Source of the DNA: S015-6 sp964384945 | GTDB lineage: Bacteria > Desulfobacterota > DSWW01 | Assembly: GCA_964384945.1 (NCBI GenBank) | Contig: CAYLMK010000013.1 | Coordinates: forward strand, 115,323 to 179,322 | Direction: 5' to 3' | Length of the DNA: 64,000 nt | Shown here: in pieces, positions 45,754 through 55,199 of the stretch | How the letters are laid out: each line of letters begins with the position of its first letter | How positions within the stretch are numbered: position 1 is the first letter of the stretch | Position numbers and translations under genes: made by a program | The notes under the pieces: generated by a model | Seen by the model: the letters and a program-made list of their open reading frames with translations, nothing else | The model's database searches: none | What the model was told of the DNA's origin: nothing

Positions 45754-47088
45754 ATGGCTGAAAATGCGGAAGGCCTTACACGGAGGATTGCGCGCTTCGT
45801 ATCCGGCACAAGGGAGACCGACATCCCGCAATCCGTTTGCGAGCATGCCAAGGTCGCGCTGCTCGACTGGTACGCCGTGACCATCGCCGGCAAAGACGAT
45901 CCCCTGGTGGGGAAACTCACGCGGCTCGCGGACCAGGAGGGGGGAAACGAACAGGCCACCCTGCTGGGGCAGGGCGCGAAGAAGACCGCGAGCCAGGCCG
46001 CGCTCATCAACGGCGCCGCCTCCCACGCCCTGGACTACGACGATACCCTTGCCTTCTTTCTGGGGCACCCGTCCGTGACGCTCTTCCCCTCGGTTCTGGC
46101 CCTGGCCGAGTGGAAGAAGAAGACGGGGCGCGATCTGCTCACGGCCTACATCCTGGGCTTCCGCGCCGGATCGGCCCTGGGGTCCTTCGCCGGCCTGGGG
46201 CATTACATGGCCGGATGGCACGGCACCTCGACGATCGGGCATCTGGCATCCGCATCGGCCTGCGCGCGCCTGCTCGGGCTGGACGAGGACAAGACGATCC
46301 ACGCCCTGGGGATCGCCGCCACGCAGGCCTCGGGCTTGAAGCGCGTCTTCGGCACCATGTGCAAGCCCTTCCACGCGGGCAAGAGTTCCCAGGCCGGGCT
46401 GAACGCGGCCCTTCTGGCCGCCGAAGGCTTTACGAGCGCGGAGGACATCCTGGAGGGCGCACAGGGATTCTACGACGTGCTCAAGGGGGACAAGAACGAG
46501 GGCGTCCTCAACACGCTCGGCCGGACCTGGGACATCGAGGGCCTGGCGCAGAAATACCACGCCTCGTGCCACGCCACCCACTCGCCGATCGAGGCGGCCT
46601 GGAAGATCGTCAAGGACAATGGGGTGCCGGTGAGCGAAATCAAGTCGGTCACGGTCAAGTCCTCCGAGATGGCCGTGTCCGCAGCCTATCGGATCGAGGC
46701 TGCCACCGGGCTGGCGGGAAAGTTCAGCATCCCGTATTGCGTGGCCAACGCGCTGCTCCGGGGCAACACAGGGATGCAGGCCTTCACCGACGAGCGGGTG
46801 AACGACCCGGAGGTGCAGACGTTCATGAAGAAGATTCGCGTGGTCAAGGACGGCAAGAAGCTCGCGCTCGAGGCCGAGGTCGAGGTGGAAACGACCGGCG
46901 GGCGGGTCTACTCCGCCTTCTCCGACATCCTGCAGGAGGTGCCGCCCCTGGAGGTGAAGAAGGAGAAGATCCGGGCCAAGTTCGAGGACCTGGTGGGCCC
47001 GGTCCTGGGGGCGCGGAAGACCGGGGCGGTGTGCGAGGCCATCCTCGCGCTGGACAGGCTCGAGGACATCACGCCGCTCTTTGCGTAG
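45754..47088 (+). CDS. MmgE/PrpD family protein
   Basis: A 444-residue protein of the 2-methylcitrate dehydratase/cis-aconitate decarboxylase family. Conserved features include the NGAASHALDYDD segment (about residues 88-99), SATLFP-like VTLFPSV, GWHGTSTIGH and KPFHAG. Members dehydrate or decarboxylate tricarboxylates, but many in acyl-CoA clusters have unknown substrates. It begins 6 bp after the ligase gene, so it belongs to the same operon. Confidence 0.88.
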   Translation: MAENAEGLTRRIARFVSGTRETDIPQSVCEHAKVALLDWYAVTIAGKDDPLVGKLTRLADQEGGNEQATLLGQGAKKTASQAALINGAASHALDYDDTLAFFLGHPSVTLFPSVLALAEWKKKTGRDLLTAYILGFRAGSALGSFAGLGHYMAGWHGTSTIGHLASASACARLLGLDEDKTIHALGIAATQASGLKRVFGTMCKPFHAGKSSQAGLNAALLAAEGFTSAEDILEGAQGFYDVLKGDKNEGVLNTLGRTWDIEGLAQKYHASCHATHSPIEAAWKIVKDNGVPVSEIKSVTVKSSEMAVSAAYRIEAATGLAGKFSIPYCVANALLRGNTGMQAFTDERVNDPEVQTFMKKIRVVKDGKKLALEAEVEVETTGGRVYSAFSDILQEVPPLEVKKEKIRAKFEDLVGPVLGARKTGAVCEAILALDRLEDITPLFA

Positions 47089-47116
47089 CGGGAGTCATCG
47101 CATGGAGGGAACAGCC

Positions 47117-48286
47117 GTGTCCGCCCTTTTCGAGCCCGGAAAAATCGGCAACATTGAACTCAAGAACCGTTTCGTCCGCTCCGCCACGGTCGAGTGCCTG
47201 TGCACCGAGGAGGGGCGCGTGACGGATGCCTACCTGCGCGCCTACGAGCGGCTGGCCAAGGGAGGCGCGGCCCTGATCGTGCCGGGCAATTTTTACGTGA
47301 ATCCTTTGGGCCGTGCCTACCCCAGGACGCCCACGATCGACAAGGACGAAATGATCGGCGATCTCCGGAAGATCGCGCAGGTCGTGCACGCGCACGGGGC
47401 CCGGACCGTGGCGCAGCTCAACCACGGGGGGCGGCAGTCGGACCCGAAGCTCATCGGGGGACAGCCTGTCGGGCCTTCGCCGGTCCGCGACAAGACGAGC
47501 CTCGTCAAGCCCAGACAGATGACGGCGGAGGAAATCGAGAGGACCATCAACGACTACGCCGACGGCGCCCGGCGGGCCAAGGAGGCCGGCTTCGACGGCG
47601 TGCAGATCCATGCGGCCCACGGGTATCTGATCAACCAGTTCCTCTCGGCCTACACGAACCGGCGCAAGGACGAGTGGGGCGGAGCAATCGAGAACCGGAT
47701 GCGCTTCCTGGTCGAGGTCTACCGGGCCATCCGTTCCCGGGTGGGGCCGGACTACCCGATCCTGGTCAAGATCAACGCCGAAGACTTCGCAAGGACCGGC
47801 GTGCACCCGGACGAGTGCGTGGTGCACTGCCGGAGGCTCGACGAACTCGGGATCGCCGCGATCGAGGTGAGCGGCGGGATCGCGGAGAAGGGGTTCGGGA
47901 CGATCAAGGGGGAGGTCCCCATGGACCTGCTGCTCGAGGGCCGGCGGCCGGTCGAGCGCCTCCTGATGCGCGTGATGGAAGGCTCGCTGAAAAGGGGGGC
48001 GTCCTTTGAGGAGGGTTATTTCCTTCCCCATGCGGCCAAGGTCAAGCAGAACGTGAAGGCGCCCGTTCTGGCGGTCGGCGGCATGCGGACGCGGAAGAAG
48101 ATGGAGGCCGCGCTCGAGAGCGGCCAGGCGGATTTCATTTCCCTGTGCCGGCCCTTCATCCGTCAGCCCAATCTCGTCAGGCTCCTCGAGCGAGGTGAGG
48201 AAAATCCGATTTCCTGCACGAGTTGCAACCGCTGCTCGCTCGAGATCCTGTTTCACAAGAAGCCCATGCGATGCTACCGTACCTGA
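47117..48286 (+). CDS. Old-yellow-enzyme family flavin oxidoreductase
   Basis: A 389-residue FMN-binding TIM-barrel protein like the N-terminal half of 2,4-dienoyl-CoA reductase. QLNHGGRQS, QIHAAHGYLINQFLS (active-site HxxH-type region) and the 4Fe-4S-type cysteines at the end (CTSCNRC and a final C) are visible. The NAD(P)H/FAD half of dienoyl-CoA reductase is absent. A GTG at 47117 is preferred because GGAGGGA lies at good spacing; an ATG at 47102 is the alternative. It probably reduces an unsaturated acyl-CoA or ketone in the same pathway. Confidence 0.85.
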   Translation: MSALFEPGKIGNIELKNRFVRSATVECLCTEEGRVTDAYLRAYERLAKGGAALIVPGNFYVNPLGRAYPRTPTIDKDEMIGDLRKIAQVVHAHGARTVAQLNHGGRQSDPKLIGGQPVGPSPVRDKTSLVKPRQMTAEEIERTINDYADGARRAKEAGFDGVQIHAAHGYLINQFLSAYTNRRKDEWGGAIENRMRFLVEVYRAIRSRVGPDYPILVKINAEDFARTGVHPDECVVHCRRLDELGIAAIEVSGGIAEKGFGTIKGEVPMDLLLEGRRPVERLLMRVMEGSLKRGASFEEGYFLPHAAKVKQNVKAPVLAVGGMRTRKKMEAALESGQADFISLCRPFIRQPNLVRLLERGEENPISCTSCNRCSLEILFHKKPMRCYRT

Positions 48287-48383
48287 GGGCGGGGGAGGCG
48301 AGGGTGCCGCCGCCCCGCCGGCGTTTCCCATGTCGTTCCGGGGACGTCCCTCGCCCGGAGCGAGCCCGTGGAAAGAGAGGTCT

Positions 48384-49157
48384 ATGCTGCGTTTCGTGCT
48401 CAGCCGCTTCGATCGATGGAGCCTGGCGGCGCTTGCCGCCATGGTCGCCCTGTACGTGACGATCCCGTACGTGTGGAGCGACCTGGCCCGCCAGAATCTG
48501 CGGGTGGTCAACTGGTTCCTGATCGCGATCTGGCTCTTCATGACCGTCCTGCTCTGCTGGGACGTGCGTCCGGCCCAGGACATCGCCCTGGCCGCCGTGG
48601 CGCTGGCGGGCGGGGCCCTGTTCGAGGGCTGGGGCACCCACACGAACCTGTGGTGGTACTTCACCGGCGAGAGGCCGCCCCTGTGGATTCTTCCTGCATG
48701 GCCCGTTGCCGCGCTTGCCACGGCGCGGATCGCCTTCCTGCTGGACCGCGCCCTGCTGGGCCGCCGGGTGCCATGGAGTGTCCTTTACTGGGCGATCACC
48801 GCCGTCTTCGTGCTGGGCATGGCCCGCTTCGTCCGGCCTTCGATCGCGATGATCCCCACGTGGGTCATGTGCGGGGTCGTGGGGCTGGCGATCGTGACCG
48901 GCCGGTCGCCCAGGCGGGATGTCTCGCTCCTCGCGGCAGGCATGGCCCTGGGCTACTTCCTCGAATACTGGGGAACGAGCCGTTCCTGCTGGACCTACTA
49001 CACCCGCCAGATCCCGCCCCTCGTCACGGTGATGGCCCACGGCTACGCGCAGGTGGTCTTCGCCCGGACCCTGGACGCACTGGACTGGGGCTTGAGAAGG
49101 CTCGGGGCGCCCTGGACGGTCAGGGCCCGGGACGGCTCCGACCCGGCCGCGGCATGA
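48384..49157 (+). CDS. Multi-pass membrane protein with an internal duplication
   Basis: A 257-residue protein with about seven or eight hydrophobic helices. Two segments share a pattern: residues 80-100 (FEGWGT ... WYFTGERPPL) and 193-213 (LEYWGT ... YYTRQIPPL), each followed by a helix, so the protein seems to arise from an internal duplication. I do not recognise the family with confidence; some carotenoid-biosynthesis membrane proteins look similar. The start at 48384 follows AGAGAGG. It lies 97 bp after the flavin reductase gene on the same strand. Confidence 0.7.
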   Translation: MLRFVLSRFDRWSLAALAAMVALYVTIPYVWSDLARQNLRVVNWFLIAIWLFMTVLLCWDVRPAQDIALAAVALAGGALFEGWGTHTNLWWYFTGERPPLWILPAWPVAALATARIAFLLDRALLGRRVPWSVLYWAITAVFVLGMARFVRPSIAMIPTWVMCGVVGLAIVTGRSPRRDVSLLAAGMALGYFLEYWGTSRSCWTYYTRQIPPLVTVMAHGYAQVVFARTLDALDWGLRRLGAPWTVRARDGSDPAAA

Positions 49158-49184
49158 ACGATTCTGCTTTCGTCTGCGTTGCGA

Positions 49185-50825
49185 TTACCAGGGATCGACG
49201 AAGGCGTGGCCCGACCCCTGAAACCGTTCGGCGGGAACCGCCCGCAGGCCGTTCATGATCCATTTGCGCGTGTCGGCCGGATCGATCACCGCGTCGATCT
49301 CCAGGTGGGCGGCCATATTGATGGCCTCGCCTCTCTTGTAAGCCTCCGCGACCAGTGCGTTGTAAAGCGCTTCACGCTCCTGCGGGTCGGCAATCGCCTC
49401 GAGCTCTTTCTTGAAACCGGCCTTGACCGCCCCCTCGAGCCCCATTCCGCCGTATTCGCCCGTGGGCCAGGAGACCGTGAAGAACGGGTCATGGAAGCCG
49501 CCCTTGGCCATGGCCATGGCGCCCAGGCCGTACCCCCTGCGCAGGACGATGGAGAAGTAGGGCACCGTCATGTGCGAGCCGACGACGAACATGCGGCACG
49601 CCCGGCGCACATGGGCGCGCTCTTCCACCTCGGGCCCCACCATGTATCCCGGCGTATCGATCAGGGAGAGCATCGGCAGGCCGTGCGCATTGCATAACTG
49701 CATGAGGCGCGCCGCCTTGTCCGCATCCTCGGCCTCGATGGCTCCCGCCATGTGTTTGCAGTTGTTGGCGATGAGGCCGAACGGCCTGCCCTCGATTCGC
49801 AGCAGGCCCGCGACCATACCGGGGCCGAACTCCGGCCTGAGTTCGAGGAACGAGCCCGTGTCGGCGATCGTTTGGATGACGAGCCGCACGTCGTAGACGC
49901 GCCGGCGGTTCTCCGGAATCAGGCGGCGCAGAAGGCGTTGGTCGGCGGCCTCCCAGCCGGGCGTGGTTCCCTGAAAGTAGGAGAGGTATCGCCTGGCCGC
50001 CGCCACCATCTCGATGTCGTCCGCGACGGCGATGTCGACCACGCCGTTCCTCGTTTGCACATCGATCGGGCCGACATCCTCGACCCTGCAAGCGCCCAGG
50101 CCGCCCCCTTCGATCATCACCGGGCCGCCCATGCCGATGTTGGAATTGCTCGCGGCGATGATCACGTCGCAGCAGCCGAGCAAGGCCGCGTTGCCCGCAA
50201 AACAAGGGCCCGAGACGACCCCGACCATGGGGACCCGGCCGCTCAGGCGCGCGAAGAGGCCGAACGTGGGAAGGTCGAGGCCCGCCACCACCACCGCGTA
50301 CGCATCGACATCGCCCGGCCGGCCGCCGCCCCCTTCGGCGAAGAGCACGACGGGCAAGCGCTGCTCATAGGCCAATTCCAACATGCGGTCCATCTTCTTG
50401 TGATTGAAATGCCCCTGGGTGCCGGCCAGAACGGTGTAGTCGTATGCCAGGACCATGCAGCGGGCCTTCTCGTCTCCGAACAGGGACCCGTTCACCGTTC
50501 CCACGCCCGCAATCAGGCCGTCGGCCGGGGTCCTGGCGATCAGATCCTCCAGGGAGCGCCGCTGGCGTTGGGCCGAGATCGCCAGGGCCCCGTATTCGAT
50601 GAAGCGGCCGGGGTCGCACAAGTCCTCCACATTGGCGCGGGCGGTTCGCTGGTTTTTTTGGCGCCGTCGCGCCACGGCCTCGGGTCGCCGCTCGTCGAGG
50701 CCGAAGGCATGCCGCTCGATCACCTCGGCAAGGTCCGGGCGCAGGGCATCCAGATTGTTTTCGCCGCCGACCGGTTGGGAACCCTCGTCCGCTTTGGTCG
50801 GTCCGTCGGTCTTGGATCGTTCCAC
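49185..50825 (-). CDS. Acyl-CoA carboxylase carboxyltransferase (beta) subunit
   Basis: A 546-residue carboxyltransferase of the propionyl-CoA/methylcrotonyl-CoA carboxylase and methylmalonyl-CoA decarboxylase alpha family. It has the paired crotonase-like halves: the first with GPCFAGNAALLGCCD, the second with DTPGYMVG and GAGAMAMAK-like GLGAMAMAKG. No biotin carboxylase, biotin carrier or sodium-pump subunit is adjacent, so it must work with partners elsewhere. It transfers CO2 between carboxybiotin and an acyl-CoA and fits the mutase and decarboxylase-like genes of this region. Confidence 0.85.
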   Translation of the reverse strand: MERSKTDGPTKADEGSQPVGGENNLDALRPDLAEVIERHAFGLDERRPEAVARRRQKNQRTARANVEDLCDPGRFIEYGALAISAQRQRRSLEDLIARTPADGLIAGVGTVNGSLFGDEKARCMVLAYDYTVLAGTQGHFNHKKMDRMLELAYEQRLPVVLFAEGGGGRPGDVDAYAVVVAGLDLPTFGLFARLSGRVPMVGVVSGPCFAGNAALLGCCDVIIAASNSNIGMGGPVMIEGGGLGACRVEDVGPIDVQTRNGVVDIAVADDIEMVAAARRYLSYFQGTTPGWEAADQRLLRRLIPENRRRVYDVRLVIQTIADTGSFLELRPEFGPGMVAGLLRIEGRPFGLIANNCKHMAGAIEAEDADKAARLMQLCNAHGLPMLSLIDTPGYMVGPEVEERAHVRRACRMFVVGSHMTVPYFSIVLRRGYGLGAMAMAKGGFHDPFFTVSWPTGEYGGMGLEGAVKAGFKKELEAIADPQEREALYNALVAEAYKRGEAINMAAHLEIDAVIDPADTRKWIMNGLRAVPAERFQGSGHAFVDPW

Positions 50826-51357
50826 CTGCAGTACCTCTCGGCAAGGTTTTGAGTCTCGATGGTTCAGGCTGTCAGCGGGCAGGGACTTGCGACCGGACGA
50901 AAAGACAATAGATAACCACCCGATTGTGTGTCAACATCGCAACCTCTGGGAGATAGAAGAGAAATGATCTCGGGCAAGCAGGGAATCGAAAACGAAGGGA
51001 GCAAGAGATTAGGACACGCGGCTGCACACTCCAACCATCCGAGATCGATACGGGGAAGGGGAAGGCCTGGGCGAAGCGTCTCGTTTCGAGGGAGGCGACG
51101 GCTGTGGTGATCGCGAAGTTGGTCGTCATGGGCCACCTGGGAATCGTTGTGATCCACATCGTCAAGACCGACTGGATCCCCCCGCCTACGGAATTCCTGC
51201 GCCTTCTGCTCGAATGGCCCGCTCTTGGCAGAGGCAGGGGTCGCCGCGCAGGCCGTTGTCCTGTATCCCTCGGAAAATGTCTTGAACGAGAAGCCCGGTC
51301 TGCGGTATGCAACGAAGTTTCTTCGTAAAATGGACGCTCCGCTCTCTATGCGCTTCG
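50826..51357. other. Intergenic, about 530 bp without a convincing gene
   Basis: Frames on both strands are short and show no recognisable motifs. No terminator or RNA gene was seen. Upstream signals for the carboxyltransferase gene (reverse strand) are expected at the left end. Confidence 0.5.
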
Positions 51358-52158
51358 TCACGCGAAGTTGATCCAGCGGCCGTCGCGCGGAAGGAAGGTG
51401 TTCGGAAAGATGCGGCGGGCCTTGTCCCTGAGTGCTACGTATAGGGTCTCGTCCATGGACGGGCTGAGGTGGATGAGCCCGAGACGCCCCACGCCCGCAT
51501 CCCGGGCCAGGCGGGCCGCGTCCTGGGCCGTGGAGTGCCCCCGGAGGGCCTTCCTTCTCTCCCCGGAGCCGGGTTTGCCCGCGATCTCTTCCTCGTCGAA
51601 GGAGGCGTCGTGGAGGAGGACCTGGACTCCCCTGGCCCGGGCGACCAGGTCGCGCGTGGGGAGCCGGTCGGTTGCGTAGTAAAGGAAGTTCTCGATCCGG
51701 TAGGCCACGGAGGGGACCGTGTGCGATTGTTTGAACACGGAGACCGAGACCCCGTCGATCCGATGTCTTCCCTCGTCGAGGTTGTGGATCTCGATCGAGC
51801 AGGGGAACCCGGGCAGCGGAAAGAAGATGGGCGGGTCGAACAGGCGGGCCAGTACCCGCTCGGGGTTCTCGCCGTTGGCCCCGACCCGTGGGGCGTACAG
51901 GTGAATCCGTTTGCCCTCGAAGTTCAGGGGCAGGTAGCTGATGCCTACGATGTGGTCGAGATGATAGTGGGAGAGGAAGATCGAGATTGTGTCGTGCCTT
52001 TTCAGCAAGGCCCGGCCGATCCGGCCGCGGAACCGGCTCATCCCGGAGCAGGCATCCAGAATGAAGAGGCTGCTCCCCAGTTCCACCGCAACGCACATCG
52101 TGTCGCGTTCTCGAGAGGGGATCCAGCCGGCCGACCCGAACAGGACCATTCGATTCAA
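51358..52158 (-). CDS. Metallo-beta-lactamase fold hydrolase (RNase Z/phosphodiesterase-like)
   Basis: A 266-residue protein with the zinc-binding HxHxDH motif as SHYHLDHIVG, a later TDRLP aspartate and GHSTAQDAA histidine, as in RNase Z-related and cyclic-nucleotide phosphodiesterase-like enzymes. A TTG at 52158 with AGGAG seven bases upstream is preferred as start; the ATG at 52149 lies too far from that site. The substrate is unknown. Confidence 0.78.
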   Translation of the reverse strand: MNRMVLFGSAGWIPSRERDTMCVAVELGSSLFILDACSGMSRFRGRIGRALLKRHDTISIFLSHYHLDHIVGISYLPLNFEGKRIHLYAPRVGANGENPERVLARLFDPPIFFPLPGFPCSIEIHNLDEGRHRIDGVSVSVFKQSHTVPSVAYRIENFLYYATDRLPTRDLVARARGVQVLLHDASFDEEEIAGKPGSGERRKALRGHSTAQDAARLARDAGVGRLGLIHLSPSMDETLYVALRDKARRIFPNTFLPRDGRWINFA

Positions 52159-52249
52159 TGCGATTCTCCTGGTGGGCGTATTCGCTGGTTTCAGGCAGGT
52201 TCTTCGATGCCTCAGTGTCTTGGCTGCATTCTGCTCTAAGCACAAGAGA

Positions 52250-52269
52250 TTCCCGCTTCCACGGGAATG
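52250..52269. repeat. Short palindromic element
   Basis: ATTCCCG (52250-52256) and CGGGAAT (52263-52269) form a 7-bp stem with a 6-nt loop. It resembles the common GATTCCCGCTTxxGCGGGAATGAC extragenic repeats of proteobacteria. Confidence 0.55.
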
Positions 52270-52347
52270 ACAGCACAGCAAGAAACCCCAGGCAAGGCCT
52301 TTGGGCTTTGAACGGCTGAGCGCTCTGACCCTCTCCTTCTTGAGCCC

Positions 52348-54213
52348 CTAGGCGATGAGCAGCCGGTAGCGGATCGTGTACCGGGCGAGGAGGGCCTGGA
52401 CCCTGTCCTCGATCTCTTTCGCCTTGACGCCCGCAGACGGCTTGATCCGGATCGTGGCCAGGGATCCGTGGATCTTGTCCTCTGCGACCTCCACCTTTAC
52501 CGATTCGGCCAGGCCCCCGAGGCCCTCGAGTTCCTTCTCGTAGGCGCGGCGGATCGCGTCCCACCGCAGGGCCGGCTTGAAGATCTTGCCCACCGGCGTG
52601 AGCGGGACCTGGTCCAGGATGACGACCTCCTTGGGGACGGCCGCCCGCTCGCCGACCGTCGTCTTCAGGTGATCGAGGATCTTCTCCGGGGTGAGGTCCG
52701 AGCCCTCCTGGAGCTGCACGTAGACCAGGGGGATCTCTCCGGCATGGGGGTCCGGCCGCCCCACCGCGGCGGCCACCTGCACGCCGGGCAGCTTGTAGAG
52801 CGGGTCTTCGATCAGGAGCGGGTCGATGTTGTGGCCTCCGCGGATGATGAGTTCCTTCTTCCGGCCCGTCAGCCAGAAATAGCCGTCCGAATCCTGCCTT
52901 CCCAGATCCCCGGTGTTGAACCACCCTCCCTCGAGCCACACGCCCTGGTTGTGCTCCTTTTCCAGGTACCCGGGGAACACGTTGGGCCCGCGCACGCAGA
53001 CGACCCCGATCTCGTCCGTCTTTGCCGGCCGCCAGCCTCCGTCGTCTTCCACGAAGATCTTCATCTCCTGATACGGGATCCGGATGCCGATGGAGCCCAC
53101 CTTCCTCTCGCCGTACAGGGGGTTGACCGAGGAGACGAGCGTGCCCTCGGTGAGCCCATAGCCCTCCAGGACCTTCATCCCGCTGTGGGCCTCGAACCGC
53201 TTGAAGAGCTCGACTGAAAGGGGCGCCGCCCCGCAAATGGCGTAACGCAGGCACGAGATGTCGGCATCCCCTACCGGCACGTCGAGGAGCACGGAGAGCA
53301 CCGTGGGCACGCAGGAGAAGGTGACGGCCCGGTAATGCGCCACGATCTTGAAGAAGTTCTGCATGATCGATGGGTCGCGGTACCCCCTGGGGGAGAGCAG
53401 GACCACGTGGGCGCCGATCGAGAACGGGAAGGCGCCGGTCGCCATGGTCGCGTTCGCGTGAAAGAGCGGCAGCCCGCACAGGATGGCCTCGCCCGCGTCC
53501 AGGCCCACGGCCAGGCTCAGGATGGTGGGGATCGCGACCTCGTTGAAATGGGTCCTGGGGGTGAGCTTGGGCGTCCCGGTCGTTCCGCCGGTGTGGTAGA
53601 TCGAGGCGATCTCCCGGCTCTCGATCACCCGCCCCGAGTCGAGCCTCTCCGGGCTGTAGCGGGCGATGGCCTCGTCGAAGCCCAGGATCCCCTCCTTCTC
53701 GTCGCCCGGCCCCATGACGCGGACCACGGCCTTCAGGCCCGGCAGGTCCTTGCGGACCGCCATGGCCTTCTCCCAGATGTCCGTTCCCGGGAATTCGCCC
53801 AGGGCCACCAGCACCTTGGTGCCCGCCGCCTCGCAGATGTGCCGGATCGTGGCGGGCTCGAGCATCGGGTTGATCGGATTGATGATCCCGGCGGCCTCGC
53901 CTCCCCAGATGACGTAGTGCGTGTGCATCAGGTTGGGCAGCAGGTAGGTGACCACGTCCCTGGGGCCGATGCCCAGGTCGTGGAAGAGGTTGGCGGTCTG
54001 CGTGATCTTGCCCACGAAGTCCCGGTAGGTGACCTGCACGGGCTTGTCGTACTGATCCCCGGAGAGGAGCAGGCTCATGGCAGGGCCGTCCGGGTTGAAC
54101 GAGGCCCCCCGCCGGATCATGTCGTAGGTGTTGGAGGCCGCGAGCCTCTCCTCGATGGGGACCTTTTCGATCTCATCCAGGTCCGCCACGGTGGCTATCC
54201 GGTACCGTTCCAT
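52348..54213 (-). CDS. Acyl-CoA synthetase (AMP-forming), second
   Basis: A 621-residue adenylate-forming ligase, longer than the first. Motifs: YHTGGTTGTPK, EGYGLTEG, NTGDLGRQD, and a late lysine in LTPVGKIFK. The C-terminal 80 residues extend past the usual end. The ATG at 54213 follows GAGGAGG. It lies alone on the reverse strand, flanking the acyl-CoA region; it may activate a second acid or the same substrate. Confidence 0.9.
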   Translation of the reverse strand: MERYRIATVADLDEIEKVPIEERLAASNTYDMIRRGASFNPDGPAMSLLLSGDQYDKPVQVTYRDFVGKITQTANLFHDLGIGPRDVVTYLLPNLMHTHYVIWGGEAAGIINPINPMLEPATIRHICEAAGTKVLVALGEFPGTDIWEKAMAVRKDLPGLKAVVRVMGPGDEKEGILGFDEAIARYSPERLDSGRVIESREIASIYHTGGTTGTPKLTPRTHFNEVAIPTILSLAVGLDAGEAILCGLPLFHANATMATGAFPFSIGAHVVLLSPRGYRDPSIMQNFFKIVAHYRAVTFSCVPTVLSVLLDVPVGDADISCLRYAICGAAPLSVELFKRFEAHSGMKVLEGYGLTEGTLVSSVNPLYGERKVGSIGIRIPYQEMKIFVEDDGGWRPAKTDEIGVVCVRGPNVFPGYLEKEHNQGVWLEGGWFNTGDLGRQDSDGYFWLTGRKKELIIRGGHNIDPLLIEDPLYKLPGVQVAAAVGRPDPHAGEIPLVYVQLQEGSDLTPEKILDHLKTTVGERAAVPKEVVILDQVPLTPVGKIFKPALRWDAIRRAYEKELEGLGGLAESVKVEVAEDKIHGSLATIRIKPSAGVKAKEIEDRVQALLARYTIRYRLLIA

Positions 54214-54406
54214 GTCCGCCTCCTCGGTTAGGGTAAGGGTTGTGCGCCACACGGTTTGTTGGGCAATGCAACAGGAAGCCGGCCCCTCTCATGAAACCTC
54301 CCTCCCGCAGCCCGGCCTACATAGTAAAAGAACCTGCCCGCTCAGGCAACCCGGGCAGAGGCCGAAACGCGGGATCGGGCAAGGCAAGGCCTCGAAACTC
54401 TTTCCG

Positions 54407-54443
54407 TTGACACACTTTTTACACCTAGTGTATTCTAATACAC
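54407..54443 (+). promoter_or_regulatory. vapBC promoter with overlapping operator palindrome
   Basis: TTGACA (54407-54412), 18-bp spacer, TATTCT (54431-54436). The 16-bp perfect palindrome GTGTATTCTAATACAC (54428-54443) covers the -10 box and ends directly before the ATG at 54444. The expected transcript start is at or next to the ATG, so the message is probably leaderless. VapB-family antitoxins, alone or with VapC, commonly repress at such palindromes. Confidence 0.75.
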
Positions 54444-54683
54444 ATGAGAACGAACATCGAACTGAACGACGATCTGCTTGCGGAGGCGCAGAAGCACTCC
54501 AAAGCGAAGACCAAGCGTGCCCTGGTTGAGGAAGCGCTGGTTGCGTTTGTCGCCATGAAGGCAGAGGAGCAACGGCGCTCGACATACAAGGAACGTCTTG
54601 ACAGTCTTCGCCACAGGACCAAAGCGCTCGGACTGCGGAGTGACACGCGCGATATTCTGCGAAAGGACCGTGACTCCCGGTGA
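54444..54683 (+). CDS. vapB: VapB-type antitoxin
   Basis: A 79-residue protein with a ribbon-helix-helix-like N-terminus (MRTNIELNDDLL, then ALVEEALVAFV) and a basic C-terminal part that should bind the toxin. There is no ribosome binding site before the ATG, which fits leaderless translation. It overlaps vapC by four bases. Confidence 0.88.
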   Translation: MRTNIELNDDLLAEAQKHSKAKTKRALVEEALVAFVAMKAEEQRRSTYKERLDSLRHRTKALGLRSDTRDILRKDRDSR

Positions 54684-55093
54684 ATGCCTATGTCTTGGAT
54701 ACAAGCGTTGCCGTGGCTTGGTACCTGGAAGAGGCCTTCTCGACGTCGGCCAGGGCGTGGCAGGAAAGACTGTTGGCCGGCAAGGTCGTTCTGATCGTCC
54801 CGTCGCTTCATTACTGGGAGTTCGCAAATGTGCTGCGAACCCTGGTCCACCGTCGCGAATTGCCGGAGGATTTGGCACGAGAAATCTACCAGCTCCACAT
54901 GGATGCCCCGCTGGAGAGAGCGGAGCCGGAGGAAAAGAGCATTCTGGATACGGCTCTGCAATATGGGGCAACCGCCTACGATGCGGTCTACATCCGATTG
55001 TGTCTCTCACGAGGTATTCCCCTGATAACCGCAGAAAAGACCACCACAGCCTGGGTGACAAAGCTCCGGGATCGAATCGAATTGGTAAGATGA
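54680..55093 (+). CDS. vapC: VapC-type PIN-domain toxin
   Basis: A 137-residue PIN-domain ribonuclease. The acidic active-site residues can be placed at D7 (LDTSV), E47 (WEFAN), D101 (AYDAVY) and E119 (TAEK). VapC toxins cleave tRNA or rRNA and are neutralised by VapB. The start overlaps vapB as ATGA, the usual arrangement. Confidence 0.9.
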   Translation: MNAYVLDTSVAVAWYLEEAFSTSARAWQERLLAGKVVLIVPSLHYWEFANVLRTLVHRRELPEDLAREIYQLHMDAPLERAEPEEKSILDTALQYGATAYDAVYIRLCLSRGIPLITAEKTTTAWVTKLRDRIELVR

Positions 55094-55199
55094 AAGAGGG
55101 ATCTGGGAGCGGTTGCTATCGAAGCATGGTTGCTTCGGCGATTTCGCGGCTCCCGAGGGGCCGACAAACGTGAGTTCCGGGCGCGCAAAGGGGCAAGCC

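Noticed and set aside
43897..46581. An 894-codon reverse-strand frame
   Set aside because: Antisense to the crotonase, ligase and MmgE/PrpD genes, all with conserved motifs.
51104..51328. 74-codon forward ORF in the 530-bp gap
   Set aside because: No ribosome binding site of note, low-complexity arginine-rich end, no recognisable family.
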